Source of the DNA: Flagellimonas onchidii
GTDB lineage: Bacteria > Bacteroidota > Bacteroidia > Flavobacteriales > Flavobacteriaceae
Length of the DNA stretch: 64,000 nt
Reading direction: 5' to 3'
NCBI RefSeq assembly: GCF_004804315.1
Contig: NZ_SRXX01000007.1
Coordinates: 124,001 to 188,000, forward strand
How positions within the stretch are numbered: the first letter of the stretch is position 1; each line of letters starts with the position of its first letter. Positions 36,921 to 46,118 of this stretch are shown here, in pieces. Below the pieces are notes generated by a model. It had not been told where the DNA came from. It worked only from the letters and a program-made list of their open reading frames with translations, and searched no databases. Position numbers and translations under genes: made by a program.

Positions 36921-37376
36921 ATGAGCGGAACATTAAATAAGGTAATGCTTATCGGGCATTTGGGAGACGAGGTCAAAGTACACTATTTTGAAGGAGGGGG
37001 ATGCGTAGGGCGCTTTCCCTTAGCTACGAATGAAACATATACGAGTAGGCAAACGGGAGAGAAAGTTACCAATACAGATTGGCATAACATTGTAGTGAGA
37101 AATAAGGCTGCGGAAATTTGTGAAAAGTATTTGAGCAAAGGTGATAAAGTATATGTTGAGGGTCGATTAAAGAATAGACAATGGCAAGGTGAAGATGGAA
37201 ATACCAGATACACCACAGAGGTGCACGTTCAAGATTTTACCTTTTTGTCCACTAAGTCTGAAAGTATGGCCAATGCCCAACAGGTTACTACTCCGACACC
37301 TCAAAATGAACCAACTAAACCTTCCGGTCCCGAATCGGTTGAAGAAGTAGAACAGGATGATGATCTTCCGTTCTAA
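36921..37376 (+). CDS. ssb: Single-stranded DNA-binding protein
   Basis: A 151-residue SSB with an N-terminal OB-fold (MSGTLNKVMLIGHLGDEVKVH, TDWHNIVVRNKAAEICEKYL and GDKVYVEGRLKNRQW, to about 110). A disordered Thr/Pro/Gln linker follows, then the acidic tip DDDLPF that recruits repair and replication proteins. It is a tetrameric binder of single-stranded DNA. It leads an operon with gldE and gldD, an arrangement seen in gliding Flavobacteria. Confidence 0.97.
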   Translation: MSGTLNKVMLIGHLGDEVKVHYFEGGGCVGRFPLATNETYTSRQTGEKVTNTDWHNIVVRNKAAEICEKYLSKGDKVYVEGRLKNRQWQGEDGNTRYTTEVHVQDFTFLSTKSESMANAQQVTTPTPQNEPTKPSGPESVEEVEQDDDLPF

Positions 37377-37400
37377 AAAGTAAGTTTAAACCATACGAAT

Positions 37401-38729
37401 TTGGATCCCGAGCCCCCTAGTTTGGTATTATTCCTGATTACTTTCAGCGGTATATTCACAATAAAAGTGATTGTACTTTTACTACTTTTGGTTTGTTCCG
37501 CATTGATTTCGGGAGCTGAGGTGGCTTTATTTGGGCTTTCCCAAACCGATTTGAACGAACTTGAGGAAAAAGATTCCCCCAGAGGAAGACTTATTGTTCA
37601 GTTACTGGGTCAACCAAAAAAACTTTTGGCTACTATACTTATTGCCAACAATGCCATAAATATTGGAATAGTTTTGTTGTTCAGTTCTATTGGCAACACC
37701 ATTTTTTCGGAGGTTGACCAAACCCTGTTTGGAGTTGTTTCGGTAAGATTTCTTTTGGAAGTGATTGTCGCAACTTTTTTGATTCTGATGTTCGGTGAGA
37801 TACTTCCTAAGATTTATGCCAACCGAAACAAGATTCAGTTTTCACATTTTATGTCAATTCCGTTGAGGTTTTTAAATGTTCTGTTCACGCCTTTGAGTTC
37901 GCCGATGAGTTCGGCTTCCGGATTTCTTCAAGAGAAGTTGGGGAGGCAAAAATCCAATTTAAGCGTAGATCATTTGTCCCAAGCTTTGGAACTGGCTTCC
38001 GAAGGAGATACCACCAAAGAAGAGCAAAAGATTTTAGAAGGAATTGTCTCTTTCGGCAATACCGATACCAAACAGGTAATGCGTCCTCGAATCGACATTT
38101 TTGCCTTGAATGAAGAGATGAAGTTTCCTGAAGTATTGGAAGAAATCAAAAAGAATGGTTACTCACGAATCCCTGTTTTCTCTGAGAACATGGATAATGT
38201 ATTGGGGGTACTTTATGTAAAAGACTTGCTTCCTTATATTGATCGAAAGAGCTTCAATTGGATGTCGTTGATCAGGGAGCCCTATTTTGTCCCCGAAAAC
38301 AAAAAGCTTGATGATTTATTGCTTGAATTCCAAGAGAAAAAGAACCATTTGGCAGTGGTAGTTGATGAATATGGAGGTACATCAGGAATAGTGACCCTAG
38401 AAGATATTATTGAAGAAATTGTTGGTGATATTAGCGATGAGTTTGATGATGAAGATTTGATTTTTTCCAAATTGGATGATTATAACTACGTGTTCGACGG
38501 CAAGACTACGTTAAAGGATTTTTATAGGGTAGTGAAGATAGAAGATGAGGATGATTTTGAAGACCAAAAAGGTGAATCTGAGACCATAGCCGGTTTTGTT
38601 CTTGAGATTTCGGGCAGTTTTCCCAAACGCGGCGAAAAAGTACTGTTCAAAAATTATCAATTTGTTGTGGAAAGTCTTGATAAGAAAAGACTTAAGCGTA
38701 TAAAAGTTACTTTACCCCATGAAGCATAG
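37401..38729 (+). CDS. gldE: Gliding-motility-associated protein GldE (CNNM/CorC-like)
   Basis: A 442-residue membrane protein: a DUF21/CNNM domain with four spans (about 15-190), two CBS motifs (about 215-330: MRPRIDIFAL, YSRIPVF, NHLAVVVDEYGGTSGIVTLED) and a C-terminal CorC_HlyC domain (about 350-440). It resembles Mg/Co efflux proteins. GldE is needed in concert with GldD for gliding or type IX secretion in Flavobacterium. The start is TTG at 37401 (DPEPPSLVLF matches family N-termini), 24 bases after ssb. It overlaps gldD by 11 bases. Confidence 0.92.
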   Translation: MDPEPPSLVLFLITFSGIFTIKVIVLLLLLVCSALISGAEVALFGLSQTDLNELEEKDSPRGRLIVQLLGQPKKLLATILIANNAINIGIVLLFSSIGNTIFSEVDQTLFGVVSVRFLLEVIVATFLILMFGEILPKIYANRNKIQFSHFMSIPLRFLNVLFTPLSSPMSSASGFLQEKLGRQKSNLSVDHLSQALELASEGDTTKEEQKILEGIVSFGNTDTKQVMRPRIDIFALNEEMKFPEVLEEIKKNGYSRIPVFSENMDNVLGVLYVKDLLPYIDRKSFNWMSLIREPYFVPENKKLDDLLLEFQEKKNHLAVVVDEYGGTSGIVTLEDIIEEIVGDISDEFDDEDLIFSKLDDYNYVFDGKTTLKDFYRVVKIEDEDDFEDQKGESETIAGFVLEISGSFPKRGEKVLFKNYQFVVESLDKKRLKRIKVTLPHEA

Positions 38730-39276
38730 ATTCATATTTTGTTCGATTTTATCGTTACTCTTTTTAGGATGTAAGGAAGATGTGTTGCCCAAACCCAAGG
38801 CCATGTTAAGACTTGATTACCCCGAAGCAAAGTACAGGGAAATCAATGAAGATTGTGCTTATTTCTTTGAAATCAACACACTATCCTCCGTAAAAGAAAA
38901 CAAAGACTGCTCCTTGGTATTGGACTATCCCATGATGAAAGGCTCCGTGTTTCTAACTTATAAAAAGGTAGATGGTAACATTAGAGAGCTACTCGTTGAT
39001 GCCCAGAAACTCACCTACGAACATGTAGTTAAGGCAGATGGAATCTCACCAAAGGAATATATAAATACTGATGCAAACGTTTACGGCATGTTTTACGAAG
39101 TGAGCGGGGATGCGGCTTCCCAGTCCCAATTTTATGTGACGGATAGCACAAACCACTTTGTAACGGGCTCACTGTACTTTTATGCCAAACCGAACTTTGA
39201 TTCCATTTTGCCTGCAGCAGCCTATCTACAAAATGACATCCGAAGAATTATGGAAACCTTGCGGTGGAAAAAGTAA
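38719..39276 (+). CDS. gldD: Gliding-motility lipoprotein GldD
   Basis: A 185-residue lipoprotein with the signal ending LLFLGC (Cys18), then the family-typical KPKAMLRLDYPEAKY and the C-terminal region FYAKPNFDSILPAAAYLQNDIRRIMETL. GldD is essential for gliding and linked to type IX secretion in Flavobacteria. The start overlaps gldE, implying coupled translation. It is convergent with the next operon, 2 bases apart. It shows the genome encodes at least part of the gliding/T9SS apparatus, but not that the cell glides. Confidence 0.93.
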   Translation: MKHRFIFCSILSLLFLGCKEDVLPKPKAMLRLDYPEAKYREINEDCAYFFEINTLSSVKENKDCSLVLDYPMMKGSVFLTYKKVDGNIRELLVDAQKLTYEHVVKADGISPKEYINTDANVYGMFYEVSGDAASQSQFYVTDSTNHFVTGSLYFYAKPNFDSILPAAAYLQNDIRRIMETLRWKK

Positions 39277-39278
39277 TG

Positions 39279-39701
39279 CTATTCGTTGCCCAATAGTGTT
39301 TCTGCATTTGCAATGCTAGAATTGATTTGCTCTTTTAAAGCTTTAACCTTAACCTCTTCTTCATCTAGCCATTTTTGTTTTTCTTCGGTAAGCTCCTTTC
39401 CGTTCAGAATTTCATCTGGGTCAAAACGGATTCCGAAATCTCTCATCCAATCCATCATGGCTCTGCTGGCCTCCTGAAGATCTTTCATCGCATCTGCGTA
39501 TTCCTTGCTTGTGTCGGTGGTATCAATTTTACCCTTTAATTCTCCTACGAGTTTTCCCAGTTTCCCCATTTTGGGCATTACTTCATCGTGTATGGCCATA
39601 ACCTGCTCGATTTGGGAAGGACCTTCTTCTGTCTTCTTTTTGTCCTTGCAAGAATAGGATAGGAACAAAACAAGAACTATAAGGGATAAGATTTTTTTCA
39701 T
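39279..39701 (-). CDS. Small helical lipoprotein of unknown function
   Basis: A 140-residue protein with a lipoprotein signal (FLSYSC, Cys18), then a Lys/Glu-rich linker and long amphipathic helices (about 30-135: IEQVMAIHDEVMPKMGKLGK, KWLDEEEVKVKALKEQINSS). It is rich in Met and charged residues in the first helix. It overlaps the PepSY gene by 4 bases and is last in a probable metal-handling operon. It is not a family I can name; a periplasmic or outer-membrane-anchored coiled coil is the safest description. Confidence 0.75.
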   Translation of the reverse strand: MKKILSLIVLVLFLSYSCKDKKKTEEGPSQIEQVMAIHDEVMPKMGKLGKLVGELKGKIDTTDTSKEYADAMKDLQEASRAMMDWMRDFGIRFDPDEILNGKELTEEKQKWLDEEEVKVKALKEQINSSIANAETLLGNE

Positions 39702-40435
39702 TTTGATGGTTTTTTGCTAAAAATTCTAGATGTAAAAATATATAAACTAAAGCCGGAAAGTATGGTAAACAGTCCAAAAAGTGCAAATGCCCGTAACAAC
39801 AGATTGTTAAAGTTGTCCCTGCCTTCATAATCCATGGTATGTAACATCCATAGAAAATCGAAAGCACGCCATTTATTGCTTCTAAAAGTTTGGATGTTTC
39901 CATAATTCTCCGAAACATATATGGTTGTATTCGCAGGTTGGGAAAATGTTATGGCGTACGCGGGTAAAGGACGCCCCCTATATTCATGATGCTTGCCTGT
40001 ACTTTGAATGCGCTCTATTTTGGTAATCTCGGCGCTTACGTTTAACCCCTCCGTAGCAACAAGAACAGCTTCTTTTTCGGTTAATGGAGGTCTTTGAAAG
40101 CCAGTTATAGCATCAAACAACAGGGTGTTTTTACCATTTTCTGATGTTTGTATCAGACGATAAAAAGGTTGACCTAAAATATTGATGAGCTCAATTGAGC
40201 GAATACTATCTTTAGAAACTGCTCTAGGTTTTATGAACGACGTTGGAGACACCAAATCTTGAGATGGAATAGGAATCGATTGTGCCTTTTTCAAGTGGTC
40301 TCCCCTAATTTCATCAATATTGGTCCAACTAAAATAGAGTCCTCCTGCGGTCCATAACAAAAGCTGGATACCTAGAATAACTCCTAAGTACCGATGCCAT
40401 TTTCGGTTACGTTGAATCCATTGTCTTTTGGTCAT
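39698..40435 (-). CDS. PepSY-domain membrane protein
   Basis: A 245-residue PepSY-associated protein: a first span at about 15-34 after a basic N-terminus (RNRKWHRYLGVILGIQLLLWT), a periplasmic PepSY region (about 80-180), and a last span at about 212-235 after KWRAFDFLWMLHTMDYEGRDN. The histidine-containing HRYLG and LWMLHTMDY ends are typical of small PepSY reductase-like proteins found with metal transport. It is downstream of the Met-rich outer-membrane protein and overlaps the small lipoprotein gene. A link to copper or iron reduction is inferred from the neighbours. Confidence 0.82.
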   Translation of the reverse strand: MTKRQWIQRNRKWHRYLGVILGIQLLLWTAGGLYFSWTNIDEIRGDHLKKAQSIPIPSQDLVSPTSFIKPRAVSKDSIRSIELINILGQPFYRLIQTSENGKNTLLFDAITGFQRPPLTEKEAVLVATEGLNVSAEITKIERIQSTGKHHEYRGRPLPAYAITFSQPANTTIYVSENYGNIQTFRSNKWRAFDFLWMLHTMDYEGRDNFNNLLLRAFALFGLFTILSGFSLYIFTSRIFSKKPSK

Positions 40436-40450
40436 AACAGAATGGTTTTA

Positions 40451-40473
40451 CCCGGGAAGCTTTGCTTCCCGGG
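40451..40473 (-). other. Intercistronic hairpin
   Basis: Perfect 10-bp stem CCCGGGAAGC / GCTTCCCGGG with a 3-base loop, between the outer-membrane-protein gene and the PepSY gene. There is no T-run on the minus strand, so it is probably an mRNA-stability or processing element rather than a terminator. Confidence 0.6.
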
Positions 40474-40480
40474 ACAAGGT

Positions 40481-41500
40481 TTATAAAGAATACTGTAAAC
40501 CTAAAGTTAGGGTTTCCTTGTTTTTTAGCTGGATTCCCTCCAAATCCTGAAGTAGGGGCGAAGCAAATTCAAACCCAAAACGAAGGTTTTTTAAAGCCCC
40601 AGTTGGAACATAAATATTGAAGCCCAAACCTCCATTGATTAAAGTGCCTCCAGAGTTATCAGTGTCCGCAGTAATGACCATCATAGGGTTTAGGTCGGGA
40701 TCTGCCCCATCAAGTTCTCCGACCAATAATCCTTCAAGTCTGGCAGAAAAACTAATCCAATCAGCAGCTTTTACGGCAAGCCAGTTGTTAAGGCTGTATC
40801 GATTTCCATAGCGAAACTCTCTGTCATTCTTCCCAAAGCGAAAAACCCCTCTGATTTGGCTTCCCCAGGAAACAGACTCATTTTGACCTAGGTAAGTAAG
40901 TGCCATAACAGGGTCAAAGGTTCCGCTTCCGAGTTGCATGGGATAAGGAAGTTCCATGGCATTTGGGGCAGAAGCTGGTGTTACATCGCTTTCCGTTATG
41001 CTTCCTGTTGGAATGGAAAACCCAATTTGTCCATGTAGGCTTTGTTGATTTTGGTTGAAGAATCTATACAGCAAGGACAATTTGATATCCCCTAACCCAC
41101 TGGATTCAGTAGTAAAGTTGCCACCAATTCGGGTAAGGTGATCCATTTCCATCGAAATATAATTGAACATGGCCATAAGGGTTACTCTGTCGCTTGGTGC
41201 GAACATAGCTCCTAGCATGTGCATATTCATGGGCATAGCAGTTGGTGTTACCATATAATTAGTCAGGGCTTCATCAAAAGAGGCATCATCATTTCCTTGC
41301 TTTAGGTCTTCCATATTCATATGCATGTATCGGTAAGAGAACATCCATTCGCCTTTACCGTGCATATGATCACCCATTACTGAGATTGGGGCGTGGCCAT
41401 CTGGTCTTCCGGCGGACCATTTTGTAGTTTCGTCATTGGTTTCTTGCGCACATAGTGCTAGTGTGGCCATAAAAAGAATGGCCGATAAATATTTTTTCAT
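40481..41500 (-). CDS. Methionine/histidine-rich outer-membrane beta-barrel protein
   Basis: A 339-residue exported protein with a signal peptide (MKKYLSAILFMATLALCAQ). The N-terminal mature part is rich in Met and His (GDHMHGKGEWMFSYRYMHMN), followed by alternating amphipathic strands (KLSLLYRFF, SWGSQIRGVFRFGK) and a final aromatic strand (LTLGLQYSL), as expected for a transporter-type barrel. Met/His clusters suit soft-metal binding such as Cu(I). The ATG at 41500 is preferred over 41533 because it begins the signal peptide. Confidence 0.78.
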   Translation of the reverse strand: MKKYLSAILFMATLALCAQETNDETTKWSAGRPDGHAPISVMGDHMHGKGEWMFSYRYMHMNMEDLKQGNDDASFDEALTNYMVTPTAMPMNMHMLGAMFAPSDRVTLMAMFNYISMEMDHLTRIGGNFTTESSGLGDIKLSLLYRFFNQNQQSLHGQIGFSIPTGSITESDVTPASAPNAMELPYPMQLGSGTFDPVMALTYLGQNESVSWGSQIRGVFRFGKNDREFRYGNRYSLNNWLAVKAADWISFSARLEGLLVGELDGADPDLNPMMVITADTDNSGGTLINGGLGFNIYVPTGALKNLRFGFEFASPLLQDLEGIQLKNKETLTLGLQYSL

Positions 41501-41574
41501 TCGGTTTAAATCATTGAAGGTTAGGGTGACCAATTGAATTCTTGAATCACCTTAAAAAATTATAATTCTCGGAA

Positions 41575-41949
41575 TCAGATAGTGTAGTTCGGAGGATGGA
41601 AACTCGAAGAAAAGAATAAAAAAGAGTAGGAATTGGCGTAGTCAAAATCACTTAAAGATTCAAGTTGAAGTACTTCTTTGGAATTATAATGCATCAACTC
41701 AACAAAACCAATAGGATATTCTTCCAAGGTGATTTTGGGTAAATTCTGCTTTTTCTCCTCATTTTGCTCCGAAAGCCGCTGCATGAGGTAGCATTTACCA
41801 TTACATTGTAATTCTATCTTATCCTTGTTGATACAAAGGAATTCCGCAATGTAATCCTCATAAATAATATACTCGGCCAAAGGCAATATAGGTCGTGCCA
41901 TGGCCAAAACATATAAAAAAACAAAGATGTATGTGGCTATTGATTTCAA
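41575..41949 (-). CDS. Small Cys-containing membrane-associated protein
   Basis: A 124-residue protein with one N-terminal hydrophobic segment (about 3-25), followed by a cysteine-containing segment, Cys39, Cys49 and Cys53 in FLCINKDK and LQCNGKCYLM, that could bind a metal ion. The C-terminus is Ser/Phe-rich. The start is TTG 41949: the next Met (residue 17) would break the hydrophobic segment, and a -7 box ends 23 bases upstream. It heads the operon with the Met-rich outer-membrane protein. Proteins of this shape occur beside metal-uptake genes in Flavobacteria, but the function is unproven. Confidence 0.72.
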   Translation of the reverse strand: MKSIATYIFVFLYVLAMARPILPLAEYIIYEDYIAEFLCINKDKIELQCNGKCYLMQRLSEQNEEKKQNLPKITLEEYPIGFVELMHYNSKEVLQLESLSDFDYANSYSFLFFSSSFHPPNYTI

Positions 41950-41971
41950 CTAGCATCCTAATTTGAAGTTG

Positions 41972-41979
41972 CAAAATTA
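41972..41979 (-). promoter_or_regulatory. Promoter -7 box (TAATTTTG) of metal-handling operon
   Basis: Exact TAnnTTTG followed by CA on the minus strand, 22 bases before TTG 41949. It supports that non-ATG start. Confidence 0.55.
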
Positions 41980-42001
41980 GCCATAAATGAGATGTATAAA
42001 C

Positions 42002-42032
42002 AAAAAAGCACCATTTAACGTGGTGCTTTTTT
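42002..42032 (-). terminator. Rho-independent terminator of the M16 peptidase operon
   Basis: Perfect 12-bp stem AAAAAAGCACCA / TGGTGCTTTTTT with a 7-base loop, 18 bases after the stop of the gene ending at 42051. Confidence 0.85.
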
Positions 42033-42050
42033 GTGGTTTAAGTGAATAAT

Positions 42051-44123
42051 CTATTCAAAGTCAGACGGGTCTACACCTTCGTTGACCTTAATTTCTTTGA
42101 CCATAAATTCAAAACTTTGTGGGCCCATGGTCTGGGTCAGCTTGAACGGGAATTTAATTCCTGACAACTCTTGGTAGTCATCCAAGGTTACCGTATTGCT
42201 CATTTGCTGGCCTTGCACTTCCTCAACACTTACCTCTTGAAGTTTTAGTCCGGTTTCCATATCGTAAAACGCAGACTTCTTATCGGTAATCTTAAGCTTA
42301 TAGGCTTTTTTATCACCAATGGTTTCAACACCTTCTAGGGTAATGTCACCGGCTGCCAAATAGTTTAACTCAGGAAAAGCAACGGATTCTTCCTTGATTC
42401 GTTCAATTTCCTCAGGTGTTAAATCTTTACGTTGACCTTGGGCAAGCATATAACCTTCATCGCCATCCAAGACTTGCTTTTGCATGGAATTGCCCATCAC
42501 TTTTAAATCTTGCATAAATTGATCCTTGGAAGTCTTTTTTAATTCGAGTTCCAATTTCATTCCTTGCATTTCGGCTTCCGCAATCATGGCATACGATTCT
42601 ACTCCCTCCAATTTTTCTTGACCACCGATTGCAGCAATATATTTTTTTAGGATGGATTCTGCTGTCACACCTTCGGGAACAGCCACATCATAATCGGGTT
42701 TTGTAGTTTTGCCAGCGTATTTATCGTAAAATAAAACAGGTACTTTTTTTCCGTTGAACTCAACTTTTTCAAGGTTTTTCAATACATCACTTCCTTTTCC
42801 GGTTACTACAACTCTGGCATTTTTGGTAGAGAAGTATTTTTTGGCTGCTTTTTGGACATCTTCTGCTGTAACGGCTTCCAATCGTTCTAAATATGTTTTG
42901 TAAAAGTCTTTGGGAAGGCCTTCGGTTTCAATGTTCAATGCATAGCTGGCAATGGTTGAGGGGTTTTCCAAGGCCATGACAAAATTACCAGCATATTTGG
43001 CTTTTGCGTTGGTCAATTCCTCTTCGGTCACTGGAGAGGAAACTATTTTGTCAATTTCTTTTAAGATTTCGACCACAGAACTATCGGTAACAGCATTTCT
43101 AACCTGAGCAGATGCACTAAACCGCATTGGGCTATATTTATTTGCTCGTATCCCTGAATATGATCCGTATGTATACCCTTTGTCTTCCCTCAGGTTCTTG
43201 AACAATCTGGCTTGTGAGCCTCCACCAAGAATCCGATTTGCCAAAAGCGCATCCAAATAATCCTCATCTTTCATCTTAAGGTTGGTGATGTTTTGTACCA
43301 CGACTTCAGATTGAACAGCATTGGGGACATCTACAAAATTTATCTGGTTATATTGGGCATCTGTCGGATGGGAATAACTGAATGATGGTGGAACCGCTTT
43401 GGACCATGGTGTGAAATAAGTTGTGACCAATTCCTTTACATTTTCAAAATCCACATCCCCGATAATAACCAAATAAGCATTGGCCGGAACAAAATAGTCT
43501 CTGTAATGTTTTTCGACATCCATTAGGGTTACATTGTTCACTGTTTCTTTAGTGGTAATTTCACCGAAGGGATGTCCTTTTCCATAAGCCAAGGCCAATT
43601 GAACACGGGTTGCTATGGCAGAAACATCTTTCTCTTCAGATTTTAAGCCAGTGATAATCCTGTCTTTTTCCTTATCAAACTCTTCTTGGGTAAAATTGGG
43701 GTGTATCGCGGCATCGGCCATTAGCTCAAGAACTCGGGGGAAGTACTTTGAAAGACAGTTTGCCGAAGCACTTTGGTCAGAAAAACTGATACTAGCACCC
43801 AAAAAATCCACTTCTTCGTTAAAATCATCCTTGGAAATGGATTTTGACCCTTTTCCCAACAAAGCGGATGTTAAAGAAGATACCCCAGCTTTATTTCCTT
43901 CCAGAATGGGAGGGTTGTCTATGGTCAATGTTATGGAGACTCTGGGCAACTTGTGATTTTCCACAACCATTACTTTAAGTCCATTGTTCAACTCAAAACG
44001 GGCGGGTTCTTGAAGATTGATTTCGGGAGCCGGACCGGGTTTGGGTTGTTTGCTTCTATCTATTTGTGCGTAAGAAACTGTCATAAAAAGTGACAGCGCA
44101 GAGAAAACGATAAACTTTTTCAT
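42051..44123 (-). CDS. M16-family peptidase-like subunit lacking HxxEH, with C-terminal LolA-like domain
   Basis: A 690-residue exported M16 (insulinase-type) protein. Two M16 halves are recognisable (about 30-460: ELNNGLKVMVVENHKLPRVS, SVVEILKEIDKIVSS, ARVVVTGKGSDV). The zinc motif HxxEH expected about 35 residues into the first half is absent (AGVSSLTSALLGKGSKS at that place). It should be the non-catalytic partner of the active M16 subunit encoded 1 base upstream, as in mitochondrial-processing-peptidase pairs. A third region (about 480-690) resembles LolA/LolB-like lipoprotein-binding domains. Signal peptide 1-19. Confidence 0.88.
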   Translation of the reverse strand: MKKFIVFSALSLFMTVSYAQIDRSKQPKPGPAPEINLQEPARFELNNGLKVMVVENHKLPRVSITLTIDNPPILEGNKAGVSSLTSALLGKGSKSISKDDFNEEVDFLGASISFSDQSASANCLSKYFPRVLELMADAAIHPNFTQEEFDKEKDRIITGLKSEEKDVSAIATRVQLALAYGKGHPFGEITTKETVNNVTLMDVEKHYRDYFVPANAYLVIIGDVDFENVKELVTTYFTPWSKAVPPSFSYSHPTDAQYNQINFVDVPNAVQSEVVVQNITNLKMKDEDYLDALLANRILGGGSQARLFKNLREDKGYTYGSYSGIRANKYSPMRFSASAQVRNAVTDSSVVEILKEIDKIVSSPVTEEELTNAKAKYAGNFVMALENPSTIASYALNIETEGLPKDFYKTYLERLEAVTAEDVQKAAKKYFSTKNARVVVTGKGSDVLKNLEKVEFNGKKVPVLFYDKYAGKTTKPDYDVAVPEGVTAESILKKYIAAIGGQEKLEGVESYAMIAEAEMQGMKLELELKKTSKDQFMQDLKVMGNSMQKQVLDGDEGYMLAQGQRKDLTPEEIERIKEESVAFPELNYLAAGDITLEGVETIGDKKAYKLKITDKKSAFYDMETGLKLQEVSVEEVQGQQMSNTVTLDDYQELSGIKFPFKLTQTMGPQSFEFMVKEIKVNEGVDPSDFE

Positions 44124-44124
44124 C

Positions 44125-45447
44125 TTAATTGGCTTCTTTTTGTTCTGGTAAATATTCTAATTCCACCCTTTGGTTCGCCTTGAGATATTTTTTGGCGACG
44201 TCCCTAATTTCTTCTCTTGTAATGGAGCGATAGATGTCAATTTGTGTATTGATGAGGTTGGTGTCTCCTCTTAACATGTAATTTTCGGCAAGGGAATTGG
44301 CAATTCCTGAAATGCTACTGTTTGCATTTACAAAGTTGTTTTCAAATTTGTTCTGTAGCTTTTGATAGTCTTTTTCTGAAATCAAATCGGTCTGTATTTT
44401 CAGAATTTCAGCATCAATTTCATTTTTGATGTCTTGAATTGAATTTTCACCGACAGGAAGTCCTCCAACCACATAAGAACTGTAATCCTCTGCATTGATT
44501 GGCACGGAAAATATCTGGAGTGCTATTTTCTTTTCATCTACCAATTTTTTATACAATTTGGAACTCTCACCGTCGCTGAGATATGCAGAAATCATATCGA
44601 TTACGTATGCATCCCTTTCGGCTTGGCCAGGGGTTCTGTACGCTAGTAAAATGGCAGGAATTTGAATATTTGGATCATAATATGTAGCCTGAACGGTATT
44701 GACTATGGGGTCTTCGACCACTTTGTTTCTTGGTATTTCGGCACCTTTGGGGATTGGTCCAAAATAGTCAGATATCATTTTCTTGGTCTTGGGAACGTCA
44801 ATATCTCCAGCTACTACCAAAACTGCATTGTTTGGAACATAAAATGTTTTGTTGAAGTGCTTGAAATCGTCTAGGGTGGCACTTGCCAAATGATCCAACG
44901 ATCCTATTACGCCCCATCGATATGGATGTTTTTTATATAGATTTTTAAGCAAGACCTCAAAAAAGGCACCGTATGGCGAATTATCTACACGAAGCCTTCT
45001 TTCTTCTTGAACCACCTCTTTTTGGGTGTCGACACCCACTTGGCCGATAATAGGATGGAGCAATCGCTCTGATTCCAACCAAAGCCCTACTTCTAGGCTA
45101 TTGGACGGGAATGTTTCGTAATAATATGTTCTGTCTAAAAACGTATTTGCATTATGGCTGCCACCGTTTGATGCGACAATCTTGTCCCATTCACCTCTTT
45201 CAATATTTTTGGTGCCCTCGAACAAAAGGTGCTCGAAAAAATGGGCGAAACCTGTTTTTTCTGCGTCTTCATCTTTTGAACCCACATGGTACATAACCGC
45301 AGTAGTGACGACCGGAGCTGTGTTATCTTGATGCAATATTACGTGCAGTCCGTTGTCAAGATTGTACTCTTCAAAAACAACTTCTTGGGCATTGATGAGC
45401 CAACCCGTTGCACAAATGAACAGTAGGGATAGTAAATATCTTTTCAT
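44125..45447 (-). CDS. M16-family zinc peptidase (active subunit)
   Basis: A 440-residue exported zinc peptidase of the pitrilysin/insulinase family. The inverted zinc motif HFFEH occurs at about residues 69-73 (AHFFEHLLFEG), with the distal glutamate in VVQEERRLRVDN. Signal peptide (FICATGWLINA). It forms the catalytic half of a heterodimer with the next gene and is likely periplasmic, degrading oligopeptides. The ATG at 45447 starts the basic KRYLLSLLF signal; 45453 is an equally open alternative, two codons longer. Confidence 0.92.
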   Translation of the reverse strand: MKRYLLSLLFICATGWLINAQEVVFEEYNLDNGLHVILHQDNTAPVVTTAVMYHVGSKDEDAEKTGFAHFFEHLLFEGTKNIERGEWDKIVASNGGSHNANTFLDRTYYYETFPSNSLEVGLWLESERLLHPIIGQVGVDTQKEVVQEERRLRVDNSPYGAFFEVLLKNLYKKHPYRWGVIGSLDHLASATLDDFKHFNKTFYVPNNAVLVVAGDIDVPKTKKMISDYFGPIPKGAEIPRNKVVEDPIVNTVQATYYDPNIQIPAILLAYRTPGQAERDAYVIDMISAYLSDGESSKLYKKLVDEKKIALQIFSVPINAEDYSSYVVGGLPVGENSIQDIKNEIDAEILKIQTDLISEKDYQKLQNKFENNFVNANSSISGIANSLAENYMLRGDTNLINTQIDIYRSITREEIRDVAKKYLKANQRVELEYLPEQKEAN

Positions 45448-45626
45448 GATCAAGTGTTTAGTAATGACGTTTTAAATACGATAGGTAACTGTTTTTTGAC
45501 TGATGTTACATTAAATCAGGCAAAAATTAAAAAATCTATAGTTTACAAGGTAAGTCTTTAACAAGAATTTGTAGCATAATTCATCAACATTCAGTAAATT
45601 AAACATCCATCCAAAATTTTAGCAAG

Positions 45627-46073
45627 ATGAAAAACTTGTCCCTTCCTATTCGTTTTGGTATTGTTACCAGTGCCATTCTCATGGCTTATTTTTTGATTTT
45701 GGCACTCATGGGGAAGCATACCAATGTTTTTTACAGTTTGTTCAATGGTGTAATTACGGGTTTCGGAATTTATGAGACCATAAAATATACCAAGCTACGG
45801 ATGGGTGATGAATTTAGTTATGGTAAAGGCTTCATAGCAGGTGTAACCACTGGATTCGTCGCAACGTTGTTGTTTACCATATTCTTCGCGTTTTATTCAA
45901 CAGAGCTTGATTCAGGTTTTTTAGATGAGCTTTCTGAGGTTTGGGCCAAGGATTATAGCAATTTTCAAGGAATTGTTTTTTTTACCGTAGCCATTATGGG
46001 TTTCGCGACGGCTCTAGTTTTGACGCTTTCTTTCATGCAACTTTTTAAAACTTCGAACAACCTTAAAAAATAA
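45627..46073 (+). CDS. DUF4199 membrane protein
   Basis: A 148-residue protein with four hydrophobic spans (GIVTSAILMAYFLILAL, VFYSLFNGVITGFGIYETI, GFIAGVTTGFVATLLFTIFFAFY, GIVFFTVAIMGFATALVLTLSF). This is the DUF4199 pattern, including the central GDEFSYGKGFIAGV. The family is largely restricted to Bacteroidota and its function is unknown. It is a single gene between the M16 operon (divergent) and rplU, with no consensus -7 box upstream. Confidence 0.85.
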   Translation: MKNLSLPIRFGIVTSAILMAYFLILALMGKHTNVFYSLFNGVITGFGIYETIKYTKLRMGDEFSYGKGFIAGVTTGFVATLLFTIFFAFYSTELDSGFLDELSEVWAKDYSNFQGIVFFTVAIMGFATALVLTLSFMQLFKTSNNLKK

Positions 46074-46118
46074 TACGCGAAAAGCCCTGATTGTCCTTGT
46101 GCATTAAGGAATTAGCAG

